Notes: generated by a model from the letters alone, not told the origin. Shown: positions 8,966 to 17,118, counted from the first letter of the stretch. The stretch is DNA of 64,000 nucleotides from JBMNGG01 sp050949705 (GCA_050949705.1 JBMNGG010000008.1:248001-312000), one strand, 5' to 3'. A program made the numbers and translations.

Positions 8966-9193
8966 ATGAAATCAGCAACAATCCAATTGGAAACTTTAGT
9001 ATGTCCATCATGTATGCAGAAAATCGAAAGTGCACTTAAAAGCTTAGATGGTGTCGATCAAGATACAGTAAAGGTTTTATTTAATTCTAGTAAAGCAAAG
9101 CTAGACTTTGACGAGGATAAAGTCTCAATCGATGAAATCGAAGATTCAATAAAGAGACTTGGTTTCGAAGTTATGAAATCTAGGGTAAAATAA
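8966..9193 (+). CDS. HMA-domain metallochaperone (CopZ-like)
   Basis: 75 aa with one ferredoxin-fold heavy-metal-associated domain. The metal-binding pair is in VCPSCMQKIE, a CxxC motif near residues 13-16, though it reads CPSC rather than the common MxCxxC. The SD AGAGAGGAG precedes ATG 8966. It lies 94 nt after the metal ATPase, which lacks its own HMA domain, so this protein may act as its detached metal donor or regulator. It could carry Cu(I), Zn or another thiophilic metal. Confidence 0.85.
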   Translation: MKSATIQLETLVCPSCMQKIESALKSLDGVDQDTVKVLFNSSKAKLDFDEDKVSIDEIEDSIKRLGFEVMKSRVK

Positions 9194-9279
9194 GCTAAGA
9201 GTGATTATAAGTAAATGTGTTGAAAAAAGTGACCTTTGAAACGAAAGCCAACTACCCTTAAAATTGATAGATAAAAGTA

Positions 9280-9310
9280 AAACCCTGTAGTCATTGAGAT
9301 TACGGGGTTT
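9280..9310 (+). terminator. Hairpin after the metallochaperone gene
   Basis: AAACCCTGTA (9280-9289) pairs with TACGGGGTTT (9301-9310), with one G-T pair and an 11-nt loop. There is no real T run after it beyond TTT, so it may terminate weakly. Confidence 0.45.
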
Positions 9311-9314
9311 GCTA

Positions 9315-9344
9315 TTGACAAATGTTATCAAAGGCATATATTAT
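9315..9344 (+). promoter_or_regulatory. Likely sigma-A promoter of the ZIP gene
   Basis: TTGACA at 9315-9320 is followed by overlapping -10 candidates TATATT (9337-9342, 16-nt spacer) and TATTAT (9339-9344, 18-nt spacer), about 80 nt upstream of the ZIP start. Confidence 0.5.
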
Positions 9345-9425
9345 TAAGATACTATATCCATAAAAGAACTAGGATATACCCAAATTAACATATTCTAATT
9401 GAAAATACATGTAAGGGGTAATGCT

Positions 9426-10169
9426 ATGGAAATAATAAATATTACGTTAAGAGGTATACTGGCTGGAATACTGGGAACAGGGCTTGGAGGTTTAATCATT
9501 GTTTTACTTGGCAAACCAGGGGATGCTGTATTAAGCTCTGTTATAGGTCTTTCTGGAGGTATAATGATATCAGTTGTTTTTTCTGATTTACTTCCGGAAG
9601 CTTTGGAAATGGGTGGCGTTTTTCCGGCGTTTATCGGTATACTGATAGGGGTTGTTGCTCTATTGCTTATGGATATATATCTTCCTCATAGCCACTTTTA
9701 TAATGATATTGATGGAGATACAAAGCGAGCACGATATATAAGGACGAGTCTTCTAATAGGTCTAGGTATAGCAATGCATAATTTTCCTGAAGGTTTGGCC
9801 ATTGGTGCAGGTTCCGTTGCATCTGAAAACCTAGGCTTATCTCTCACTTTTATTATTGCTCTTCATAATATACCAGAGGGTATGGCTATGGCAGGTCCAA
9901 TGAAGGCAGGTCGATTGAGAAGCATTAGTATTATATGGTGGACAGCATTGGCAGGTGTGCCAATGGGTATTGGTGCCCTTGTTGGTGCAGTGATGGGCTC
10001 GGTATCAAGTATAGTATTGACTTTATCTCTTGGATTCGCAGCTGGGGCAATGTTATATGTTGTTTTTGATGAGCTGTTGCCGGAGGCTTATGATACTTCA
10101 AAAGGCCATACAGCAACATTTGGTGCTATTGCAGGAGTGCTTTTAGGACTTATGGTTTCCTTATTTTAG
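9426..10169 (+). CDS. ZIP family divalent metal transporter
   Basis: 247 aa and about eight membrane helices. Two ZIP metal-site helices are plain: IAMHNFPEGLAIG and ALHNIPEGMAMA, each with the His/Glu ligands of the binuclear site. DLLPEALEMG and ELLPEAY lie in flanking helices. ZIP proteins import Zn, Fe or Mn into the cytoplasm, and ZupT/GufA-type members are the closest bacterial relatives. I chose ATG 9426 because AAGGGG (9413-9418) sits at proper distance, rather than the upstream TTG 9399. Its own promoter and terminator make it a single-gene unit beside the metal-efflux group. Confidence 0.92.
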   Translation: MEIINITLRGILAGILGTGLGGLIIVLLGKPGDAVLSSVIGLSGGIMISVVFSDLLPEALEMGGVFPAFIGILIGVVALLLMDIYLPHSHFYNDIDGDTKRARYIRTSLLIGLGIAMHNFPEGLAIGAGSVASENLGLSLTFIIALHNIPEGMAMAGPMKAGRLRSISIIWWTALAGVPMGIGALVGAVMGSVSSIVLTLSLGFAAGAMLYVVFDELLPEAYDTSKGHTATFGAIAGVLLGLMVSLF

Positions 10170-10252
10170 TTTTATTGACAGATTAGATAAAGATGCTGTT
10201 GTTTTGGACTGTATAATGTTACGGACTAGCAAAATTATATTAATAACTTAAA

Positions 10253-10280
10253 GGGTCAGAATGGGTTTCTGGCTCTTTTT
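10253..10280 (+). terminator. Terminator after the ZIP transporter
   Basis: GGGTCAGAA (10253-10261) pairs with TTCTGGCTC (10267-10275), including two G-T pairs, followed by TTTTT. Confidence 0.7.
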
Positions 10281-10429
10281 GGTTGTAAAAATTTATAAAA
10301 CCCTTGTCATATTATTAGTTTTGTAGAAATATATAATTAATGATTGATACTAATTTTACAAATTATTTATAAAAAAAAAGGATTTAAACAAAAAGTGTCA
10401 AATAATAATATTAAGAAAATTAAATATTA

Positions 10430-10515
10430 ACTCCGACCCTCAAAGGCCACTTTTAGGATTTGAGGGCGTTAGGGTGCAAGGAGCAATCCTTGTGCCTGCC
10501 ACTGTGCAAAGGAGT
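10430..10515 (+). ncRNA. Candidate Moco/Tuco-type riboswitch aptamer upstream of the AOR operon
   Basis: A GC-richer structured stretch in an AT-rich 410-nt gap. The outer stem is ACTCC (10430-10434) with GGAGT (10511-10515). An inner pair is CCCTC (10437-10441) with GAGGG (10462-10466). A perfect 10-bp hairpin, 10473-10482 with 10487-10496, is capped by a GCAA tetraloop. It ends inside a strong terminator, the layout of a transcriptional riboswitch. The downstream genes encode a tungsten/molybdopterin enzyme, so a molybdenum- or tungsten-cofactor RNA is the best guess. The class call rests on context, not on an alignment. Confidence 0.55.
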
Positions 10516-10554
10516 TCATCGGTCTTTTTGGATAAAAGGCTGATGAACTTTTTT
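10513..10554 (+). terminator. Riboswitch expression-platform terminator
   Basis: Sixteen bases at 10513-10528 pair fully (two G-T) with 10534-10549 across a 5-nt loop, followed by a T run to 10554. The 5' arm overlaps the 3' strand of the aptamer's outer stem (GGAGT), so the two folds exclude each other. It lies upstream of the first gene of the AOR operon. Confidence 0.85.
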
Positions 10555-10580
10555 ATTAAAAAAATCAAAGGAGGTGTGGC

Positions 10581-11093
10581 CTGGCATCGGATAATCCGAT
10601 GACCAGAAACGAATTGAGTAAAATATTAATGATCTCGCCGGACAAATGTATAGGCTGTAGAACTTGTGAGATAATATGTTCCTTTAAAAAAATTGAAGCA
10701 TTTAATCCCAAAAATTCCAGGGTTTCGGTTATTGCCTACGATGAAGCAGCTATCTCTGTTCCCATGATGTGTATGCAATGTGAAGAACCCTCTTGCATGG
10801 TAGTATGTCCTGTCTCTGCCATCTATAAAAATGAGGAGGGAACAGTCGTCATTGATGAAAACAAATGTATTGGCTGTAAAATGTGTGTAAGCGCTTGTCC
10901 CCTGGGCAATATAACTTTCAGTGCAAATGATAGGAAAGTAGTAAAATGTGACCTTTGCGATGGCGATCCACAATGTGCTAAGTTCTGTCCTGCAGAAGCA
11001 ATCCAGTTTACAGAAGTTAGTCCGACTAACCTTAACAGAAGGAAAATGATAGCTGAGAGATTTAAAGAGCTATTTGGGGAGGTGGAAGTGTAA
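10581..11093 (+). CDS. Four-cluster ferredoxin subunit of the AOR complex (CooF/HycB-like)
   Basis: Electron-transfer protein with four Cys groups for [4Fe-4S] clusters: CIGCRTCEIIC, CMQCEEPSCMVVC, CIGCKMCVSAC and CDLCDGDPQCAKFC. It should carry electrons between the AOR active site and the NuoEF-like subunits encoded downstream. The start is odd. A strong SD (AAGGAGGTG, 10568-10576) sits 6 nt before an in-frame CTG at 10581. The first ATG (10599) has no SD, and ATG 10629 has none either. I give the CTG start (170 aa); the ATG at 10599 would give 164 aa. The stop overlaps the AOR start by 1 nt. Confidence 0.88.
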   Translation: MASDNPMTRNELSKILMISPDKCIGCRTCEIICSFKKIEAFNPKNSRVSVIAYDEAAISVPMMCMQCEEPSCMVVCPVSAIYKNEEGTVVIDENKCIGCKMCVSACPLGNITFSANDRKVVKCDLCDGDPQCAKFCPAEAIQFTEVSPTNLNRRKMIAERFKELFGEVEV

Positions 11094-12898
11094 TGTTTGG
11101 ATGGGCTGGTTGTATACTTAGGGTGAATTTGAGTAACAAAGCAATAACAAAAGAGCCGTTAAACAAAAGAGATGCTGAACTTTATCTAGGGTCACGGGGT
11201 CTGGCAACAAAAATATTTATGGATGAGGTTGATCCCAAAGTTGATCCCTTTAGTCCCGATAACAAATTGATATTTATGACAGGACCATTAACCGGAACAT
11301 TTGCATCAAGTGGGGGAAGATATGAAGTTGTAACAAAAGCACCACTTACCGGCACTATTGGCGCATCCAACTCAGGAGGGCATTTTGGACCCGAGTTAAA
11401 ATTCGCCGGCTATGATGGCATAATTATAGAAGGGGAATCTGATACACCTGTATATATATACATTAATGATGATAAAGTTGAGCTAAAAAATGCAGAACAT
11501 CTTTGGGGGAAAAATGTTTTTGATGCGACTGATGAAGTTCTTAAAGCAACTTCAATGGAAGCTAGAGTTGCTTGTATAGGACCTGGTGGTGAAAAAGGAG
11601 TTCTTTTTGCTACTGTAATGAATGATAAACATAGAGCTGCGGGGCGCTCAGGTCTTGGAGCAGTTATGGGTTCAAAGAAATTAAAGGCTATAGCTGTAAA
11701 AGGAACTAAATCTGTTAAAGTAGCAAAACCAAAAGAATTCCTCGAAGCATGTATAGATGCACGAAACAAGCTTAAGGCACATCCTGTGACAAGTGAAGGT
11801 CTTCCAACATATGGTACCCAAATTCTAATCAATACTTTAAACGAGGTTGGGGCTCTTCCTACTCGCAATTGGAGAGATGGAGGATATTTTGAACATGCTG
11901 AGGATATCAGTGGTGAAACACTGACAGAGAAATATCTGGTAAGAAATAAAGGTTGCTTTGGATGTTCGATTGGCTGTGGTAGGGTAACTCGTATTCCCGA
12001 CGGCAAATATAAAAGCTTTGGAGAAGGGCCTGAATATGAAGCTGGTTGGGCATATGGTGCCAGTTGTGGAGTAAGAGATTTGGAAGCTGTAAGTAAGGCG
12101 AACTTTTTATGTAATGAATATGGAATTGACCCAATCACCATGGGATGCACTATCGCTTGTGCAATGGAGATGAGTGAAAAAGGAATACTATCCAAAGATG
12201 AAATAGGAATGGCTTTAAAATTTGGTGATGCTGATGCTATCGTCAAGCTAACAGAAATGACCGGTAATAGAGAAGGTTTTGGTGATAAACTTGCTCAAGG
12301 CTCTTATCGGTTAGCGGCTAGTTACGGATATCCAGAGCTTTCCATGTCGGTAAAAAAACAGGAAATGCCTGCATATGATGCCAGAGGAGTACAGGGAATG
12401 GGACTTGCATATGCTACATCAAACAGAGGAGGATGTCACGTTAGGGGCTATCTGACCTCTCCGGAAGTCCTTGGTATACCAGAAAAACTCGATCCTTTGG
12501 TAACAACAGATAAGGCTTCATGGCTAAAAACCTTCCAAGACTTAACTGCTGTTATCGATTCAGCAGGTGTGTGTTTATTTACCAGTTTTGCTCTGGGTCT
12601 TCCTGAATATTCTGCTATGTTAAGAGAGGCTTTAGGATGGGAAATATCCGATGAAGAGATTCTTAGAATCGGAGAACGGATATGGAACTTAGAACGGTTA
12701 TTTAACATTGAAGCAGGATTAAGTAAAGCTGATGATACATTACCTGAGAGATTATTAAAAGAACCCATGCCATCAGGGCCAGCGAAAGGCAAAGTTGTAC
12801 AACTTGATGAGATGTTGACTGAATACTATCAAGTCAGGGGATGGGATGAAGAAGGAATTCCAACTGAAGATAAACTAAAGGAGCTTTCAATTATATAA
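11093..12898 (+). CDS. aor: Tungsten-containing aldehyde ferredoxin oxidoreductase
   Basis: 601 aa. It oxidises aldehydes to carboxylic acids, or reduces acids, with a bis-pterin tungsten (or molybdenum) cofactor and one [4Fe-4S] cluster. The N-terminal domain shows MTGPLTGTFASSGGRYEV and KAPLTGTIGASNSGG, typical of the pterin-binding fold. The cluster ligands fall at Cys288, Cys291, Cys295 (CFGCSIGC) and Cys494 (AGVC), the same numbers known for Pyrococcus furiosus AOR. ATG 11093 overlaps the ferredoxin stop, and the MoaD-like and Nuo-like genes follow closely in the same operon. The natural substrate cannot be read from the sequence. Confidence 0.95.
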   Translation: MFGWAGCILRVNLSNKAITKEPLNKRDAELYLGSRGLATKIFMDEVDPKVDPFSPDNKLIFMTGPLTGTFASSGGRYEVVTKAPLTGTIGASNSGGHFGPELKFAGYDGIIIEGESDTPVYIYINDDKVELKNAEHLWGKNVFDATDEVLKATSMEARVACIGPGGEKGVLFATVMNDKHRAAGRSGLGAVMGSKKLKAIAVKGTKSVKVAKPKEFLEACIDARNKLKAHPVTSEGLPTYGTQILINTLNEVGALPTRNWRDGGYFEHAEDISGETLTEKYLVRNKGCFGCSIGCGRVTRIPDGKYKSFGEGPEYEAGWAYGASCGVRDLEAVSKANFLCNEYGIDPITMGCTIACAMEMSEKGILSKDEIGMALKFGDADAIVKLTEMTGNREGFGDKLAQGSYRLAASYGYPELSMSVKKQEMPAYDARGVQGMGLAYATSNRGGCHVRGYLTSPEVLGIPEKLDPLVTTDKASWLKTFQDLTAVIDSAGVCLFTSFALGLPEYSAMLREALGWEISDEEILRIGERIWNLERLFNIEAGLSKADDTLPERLLKEPMPSGPAKGKVVQLDEMLTEYYQVRGWDEEGIPTEDKLKELSII

Positions 12899-12910
12899 GG
12901 AGCTAGACCA

Positions 12911-13180
12911 ATGAAAGTAAAGTTTTACAGTCATATAAGAGAAACCACTCGATGTAAGATGGTGGATATTACTGATTGTTATACTATAAAGGAGCTGTTG
13001 TTTAAGCTAAGTGATATATACGGAAAGAAATTTCAAGATGCGGTTTTTAATGGTGAGGAACTAAGTAAAGATGTGATTATTCTTGTAAATGGAAGAAACA
13101 TCTACTTTCTTAATCAACTAGAAACAGTAATTAATGAGGATGATATAGTAACATTTTTTCCCGTTGTTGCAGGAGGCTAA
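12911..13180 (+). CDS. MoaD/ThiS-like ubiquitin-fold protein
   Basis: 89 aa ending in the C-terminal Gly-Gly (FFPVVAGG) needed for adenylation and thiocarboxylation in sulfur carriers. MoaD supplies sulfur to molybdopterin synthase. MoaD-like genes often accompany AOR genes, where they are thought to help tungstopterin formation. It sits 12 nt after aor and 5 nt before the NuoE-like gene, so it is firmly part of the operon. No MoaE partner or adenylating enzyme is encoded nearby. Confidence 0.82.
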   Translation: MKVKFYSHIRETTRCKMVDITDCYTIKELLFKLSDIYGKKFQDAVFNGEELSKDVIILVNGRNIYFLNQLETVINEDDIVTFFPVVAGG

Positions 13181-13185
13181 ATTAA

Positions 13186-13665
13186 ATGGAAAATCAACAT
13201 GATTTTCAGAAAACGGGGCAAATTCTCAAAAAGTATCCAAGAAATGAGAGATATTTGCTTGCAATATTACAGGACGTACAAAAAAAGTATAATTATTTGC
13301 CCCGAGAATCTTTAAACATGATACAGGACTATATGGATATTCCTTTATCAAAGCTTTATAGTATGGCCACTTTCTATAAAGCTTTGAGCCTTAAACCAAA
13401 GGGTAAGTATGTAATAAAGGTTTGTGATGGAACGGCATGCCATATAAAGGCTTCACAATCATTAGTTGATGAGATAGGTAAGCTTTTAGAGATAGGTCCA
13501 GGTGAAACTACAACTGACGGCAAATTTTCTTTGGAAACCGTCAATTGCCTCGGGTCATGCGCAGCAGCACCGGTTTTGGTTATAAATGATAGGTTTTACG
13601 GAAAAGTTACCCCAGCAATGGTAAAAACTATAATAGAAGAATATGGGGGCATATCCAATGAGTAA
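13186..13665 (+). CDS. NuoE-like [2Fe-2S] subunit of an NAD(H)-linked AOR complex
   Basis: 159 aa and related to complex I NuoE and hydrogenase subunit HydC/HymA. The N-terminal helical region (DVQKKYNYLPRESLNMI, YSMATFYKAL) leads into the thioredoxin-like [2Fe-2S] fold. Its four ligands lie in CDGTACHIKAS and NCLGSCAAAPVLVINDRFYG. It passes electrons near the NADH/FMN site of the NuoF-like partner. It overlaps that gene by 8 nt. A paralogue lies at 62332 in the hydrogenase operon; context assigns this copy to AOR. Confidence 0.92.
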   Translation: MENQHDFQKTGQILKKYPRNERYLLAILQDVQKKYNYLPRESLNMIQDYMDIPLSKLYSMATFYKALSLKPKGKYVIKVCDGTACHIKASQSLVDEIGKLLEIGPGETTTDGKFSLETVNCLGSCAAAPVLVINDRFYGKVTPAMVKTIIEEYGGISNE

Positions 13666-15490
13666 AAAAAATAAACCGGTAAGAAAAATATTGGTATGCT
13701 GTGGCCCAGGTTGCCTCTCCAATCACAGCCTTGATATCTATGAAAAATTAAAAAATAAAATTGAAACCGATAACCTTGAGATTAGTCTTGAAACAACTGT
13801 AAAAGCTACAGGATGTCATGGTTTTTGCGAAATAGGTCCACTTATTAAATTCTTGCCCCAAAATTTTTTCTATTCCAAAGTCAAAATATCTGATGTAGAA
13901 GAAATTTACAAAAAGACCATTAAAAATGGAGAGATTATTGAGAGGCTTTTATACCGAGAGCCAAGCTCAGGCAAAAAAGTAAAAGCACCTGAAGATACTA
14001 ATTTCTATAAGGATCAAAAAAAGATAGCACTTAGAAATGTAGGTGAAATTGACCCTGTTAGTATAAATGACTATTTAGAAAGGGATGGATACAAGGCTCT
14101 TAAAAAGACATTACTTGAAAAAAGTCCCGAACAAATAGTTGCAGAAGTCGAAGCATCTGGGCTTCGCGGCAGAGGTGGAGCAGGATTTTCAACCGGGTAC
14201 AAATGGCGCCAATGTGCTCAAATGCAAAACTTTCCCAAATACATTATTTGCAACGGAGATGAAGGAGACCCGGGAGCTTTTATGGACAGAAGTATATTAG
14301 AAGGAGATCCTCACAGTGTCATCGAAGGAATGGTAATCGGTGCATATGCTGTGGGTTCTCATAGCGGATTTATGTATATAAGAGACGAGTATTTTCTTGC
14401 GATAAAAAATGTTACCATAGCTATAAACCAAGCCAGAAGTTATGGTTACTTAGGTAAAAACATTTTAGGTTCAGGTTTTGATTTTGATATTCAAATAGTG
14501 AGGGGCGGAGGTGCCTTTGTATGTGGTGAATCTTCAGCTCTTATGGCATCAATCGAAGGAAGAGTTGGAGAACCGAGGGCTAAATACATCCGCTCGGTTG
14601 AAAGAGGTTTATGGAATAAACCCACAGTACTAAACAATGTGGAAACTTGGGCAAACATACCTGTTATTATAAGCGAAGGAGCTAAAAAGTTTAAGTCTGT
14701 AGGGACTGAGCAAAGCCCCGGAACCAAAGTTTTTTCTCTGGTAGGAAAAGTAAAGAATACAGGCCTTATAGAAGTTCCTATGGGCATGAGCTTAAGACAA
14801 ATAATTTATGACATAGGCGGGGGTATTGCTAAAGATAAAAACTTTAAAGCTGTTCAGACAGGCGGTCCTTCAGGAGGATGCATTCCTGAGCGATTGTTAG
14901 ATCTTCAGGTGGATTTCGATTCTCTTGATGAAGCAGGGTCCATGATGGGTTCCGGCGGCATGATAGTAATGGATGAAAACACTTGTATGGTTGATGTAGC
15001 AAAATACTATCTTGCTTTCCTTGCAGAAGAATCATGTGGCAAATGCACCCCCTGCAGAGAAGGCATAAGAAGGATTCTTGAAATACTTGAAGATATCAGC
15101 AATGGAAATGCTAAAGAAGAAGATCTGGACTTACTTCTGGAAATATGTGGAACAGTAAAGACCACATCATTATGTGGGTTAGGCAAATCAGCACCAAATC
15201 CTGTAATAACAACGATAAAGTATTTCAAAGAGGAATATTTAGCCCATATCAGGGATAAACATTGCCCTGCAGGTGTATGTAAACAACTATCCGTATATTT
15301 AATTGATAAAGATAAATGTAAAAAATGCGGTTTGTGTGCAAAAAACTGTCCTTCTGAAGCCATAAAAAAAGAAAAAGATAATTTTTATACAATAAATCAA
15401 TCTGAATGTACAAAATGTGGAACATGTGTTGATGTATGTAGATTTAATGCAATAAGGATAGGAGGGGCAGCAGAATGGAAATTATCATAG
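13658..15490 (+). CDS. NuoF-like NADH-binding flavoprotein subunit
   Basis: 610 aa with the extended hydrogenase-type NuoF architecture. A thioredoxin-like [2Fe-2S] domain (CCGPGC; CHGFCEIGP) is followed by the NADH/FMN domain (GLRGRGGAGFSTG; GDEGDPGAFMDRS), an SLBB region, the N3-type [4Fe-4S] motif (ESCGKCTPCREG with SLCGLG) and a C-terminal two-cluster ferredoxin (CKKCGLCAKNC; CTKCGTCVDVC). It oxidises or reduces NAD(H). With the AOR and ferredoxin it should couple aldehyde oxidation to NAD, possibly with ferredoxin. ATG 13658 is preferred to 13643 because GGGGG (13646-13650) precedes it. Confidence 0.93.
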   Translation: MSKKNKPVRKILVCCGPGCLSNHSLDIYEKLKNKIETDNLEISLETTVKATGCHGFCEIGPLIKFLPQNFFYSKVKISDVEEIYKKTIKNGEIIERLLYREPSSGKKVKAPEDTNFYKDQKKIALRNVGEIDPVSINDYLERDGYKALKKTLLEKSPEQIVAEVEASGLRGRGGAGFSTGYKWRQCAQMQNFPKYIICNGDEGDPGAFMDRSILEGDPHSVIEGMVIGAYAVGSHSGFMYIRDEYFLAIKNVTIAINQARSYGYLGKNILGSGFDFDIQIVRGGGAFVCGESSALMASIEGRVGEPRAKYIRSVERGLWNKPTVLNNVETWANIPVIISEGAKKFKSVGTEQSPGTKVFSLVGKVKNTGLIEVPMGMSLRQIIYDIGGGIAKDKNFKAVQTGGPSGGCIPERLLDLQVDFDSLDEAGSMMGSGGMIVMDENTCMVDVAKYYLAFLAEESCGKCTPCREGIRRILEILEDISNGNAKEEDLDLLLEICGTVKTTSLCGLGKSAPNPVITTIKYFKEEYLAHIRDKHCPAGVCKQLSVYLIDKDKCKKCGLCAKNCPSEAIKKEKDNFYTINQSECTKCGTCVDVCRFNAIRIGGAAEWKLS

Positions 15491-16218
15491 ATGGGAAAAA
15501 ATGTGAAGCAAAAGCCGGTGAAACTATTCTATCAGTTGCCCAAAAAAATGATATTTATATTCCTACACTTTGCCACTTTCATGCTCTTGCCGGTCAGGGG
15601 AACTGCCGGATATGCATTGTTGAAGTAACGGAAAGAAATAGGACAAAAATAGTGACATCATGCATATATCCAGTGACAAAACCAATTAAGGTTGTGACTA
15701 ACTCGGAGACTCTGTTCCAAATGAGAAGGACATTGGTTATGCTGATTTCTGCTAGAATTGGTCATAATGAAGTAATATCAGAATTAAGACAACAATACGA
15801 TTTGCCGCCTATCACAAGATTTAAACCATTCGATGAGGATCAATGTATACTATGTGGTCTTTGTGTGAGAGCATGTGAGGAAATGGGCATTTATGCCATA
15901 TCGACTGTCAATAGAGGCATTGATAAGAAAGTATCAACACCCTTTGATCAACCTTCTAAAGTATGTGTGGGTTGTGGAGCATGTGCCCAAGTATGTCCAA
16001 CAGAAGCTATAAAAATCACTGATAACGACAAGCTAAGAATCATGTGGAATAAAACTTTTGAATTATTAAAGTGCTCAAAATGCGGTAAACCCTTCATCAC
16101 GCGAGAATGCTACGAATTCTTGAATGCAAAAATCAATACAACGGCAGATGAGTTTATGTGTGAAAAGTGCAAGAGAAGTGTTGCTGCAGAAAAATTTAAA
16201 AATGTCTATGGCATTTAA
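15475..16218 (+). CDS. NuoG N-terminal-like iron-sulfur subunit with zinc-ribbon tail
   Basis: 247 aa, overlapping the NuoF-like gene by 16 nt. The N-terminal [2Fe-2S] plant-ferredoxin fold has CHFHALAGQGNCRIC. Two [4Fe-4S] motifs follow (CILCGLCVRACEEMG and CVGCGACAQVCPTEA). Instead of a catalytic domain it ends with two CxxC pairs (CSKCGKPF, CEKCKRS), like a zinc ribbon or another cluster. The hydrogenase H-cluster domain is absent, so it is an electron wire, as in formate dehydrogenase or AOR complexes. It is the last gene of the operon. Confidence 0.9.
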   Translation: MEIIIDGKKCEAKAGETILSVAQKNDIYIPTLCHFHALAGQGNCRICIVEVTERNRTKIVTSCIYPVTKPIKVVTNSETLFQMRRTLVMLISARIGHNEVISELRQQYDLPPITRFKPFDEDQCILCGLCVRACEEMGIYAISTVNRGIDKKVSTPFDQPSKVCVGCGACAQVCPTEAIKITDNDKLRIMWNKTFELLKCSKCGKPFITRECYEFLNAKINTTADEFMCEKCKRSVAAEKFKNVYGI

Positions 16219-16243
16219 GACCCAGGAATGGGTCTATTTTTTT
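16218..16243 (+). terminator. Terminator of the AOR operon
   Basis: AGACCCA (16218-16224) pairs with TGGGTCT (16229-16235) around a GGAA loop, followed by ATTTTTTT. Confidence 0.9.
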
Positions 16244-16331
16244 GGAAAAGAAGAACTACTAACAAAAGCAGGAATCTGGCAGAAATTGTAGAATAATGAA
16301 TCAAGACATTACTTACTAATTGAGGTATTTC

Positions 16332-17060
16332 ATGGATCCAAACAAAGATATAATTAAGTTTTTACTAGATTTAATTTTTCCATCAAAACCATATTGTTTC
16401 TTATGTAATAGGAAACTTGACAGAGCTAGTATTTATATATGTCAGACATGTATCGATAATATAATGCCTCTTAGCGGCCCATTTTGTAAAAAATGCGGTA
16501 AACCCCTTTCAATAGAAAAACACGTAAAAAACAATTTTTGCATAGACTGTCAAATCGAAAGACATGTCTTTGTACAAGCACGTTCATATGGAAGATATGA
16601 AGGAAACTTAAAGAAAATTATTAATGAGTATAAATACCACGGAAAAAGGCAACTGGCAGAAGTTTTAGGAGCGAAAATGTATGAGCTGCTTATAGTACTA
16701 CCATGGCCTCAAATTGATTTTTTGGTACCGATGCCTCTTCATATAAGAAGACTTAGAGAACGAGGATTTAATCAAGCATATTTCCTGGCGGATATATTAG
16801 CTGAGCGAAGTGGTATCCCTTTATTTACTGGATTAGAGCGGATAAAACCAACTGAGCATCAAACACTTCTTGACAAAGCTTCGAGAAAGAAAAACCTTTA
16901 TGGGGCATTTAGAGTAAAAAACCCAAGTAAAATATTAGATAAAACATTGATTTTGGTAGATGATGTATATACAACAGGCACCACTGCTGGCGAAAGCTCA
17001 AAAACCCTTTTAAATAGCGGAGCGAGAGCAGTATATGTACTAACATGTGCTCGAGGATAA
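16332..17060 (+). CDS. comFC: ComF family phosphoribosyltransferase-like protein
   Basis: 242 aa. An N-terminal zinc ribbon with several CxxC pairs (CFLCNRKL, CQTC, CKKCGKPL, CIDC) leads to a PRTase fold with the PRPP loop LILVDDVYTTGTTAGES. ComFC/ComF is needed for DNA uptake during transformation in competent bacteria. I chose ATG 16332 because GAGGT (16322-16326) precedes it, rather than TTG 16320. It opens the same gene order as the B. subtilis comF-flagellar region. No comFA helicase is present next to it. Confidence 0.9.
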   Translation: MDPNKDIIKFLLDLIFPSKPYCFLCNRKLDRASIYICQTCIDNIMPLSGPFCKKCGKPLSIEKHVKNNFCIDCQIERHVFVQARSYGRYEGNLKKIINEYKYHGKRQLAEVLGAKMYELLIVLPWPQIDFLVPMPLHIRRLRERGFNQAYFLADILAERSGIPLFTGLERIKPTEHQTLLDKASRKKNLYGAFRVKNPSKILDKTLILVDDVYTTGTTAGESSKTLLNSGARAVYVLTCARG

Positions 17061-17066
17061 AAAAAC

Positions 17067-17094
17067 TAAAGAAATAACACAAATAGTTCGATGA
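17067..17094 (+). promoter_or_regulatory. Possible flagellar sigma-D promoter before yvyF-flgM
   Basis: TAAA (17067-17070) and TTCGATGA (17087-17094) with a 16-nt spacer partly match the sigma-28 pattern TAAA / GCCGATAA. It stands 25 nt upstream of yvyF. The match is incomplete. Confidence 0.3.
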
Positions 17095-17118
17095 TATATA
17101 TAAGGGAGGAGAAGTTGT

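Noticed and set aside
9399..9425. TTG start for the ZIP transporter
   Set aside because: The SD AAGGGG lies between this codon and ATG 9426, so the downstream ATG is the start.
11410..12246. Long minus-strand open frame (278 codons) opposite aor
   Set aside because: Antisense shadow of a well-conserved gene; its product is Ser/Pro-rich with no known motifs and no SD.
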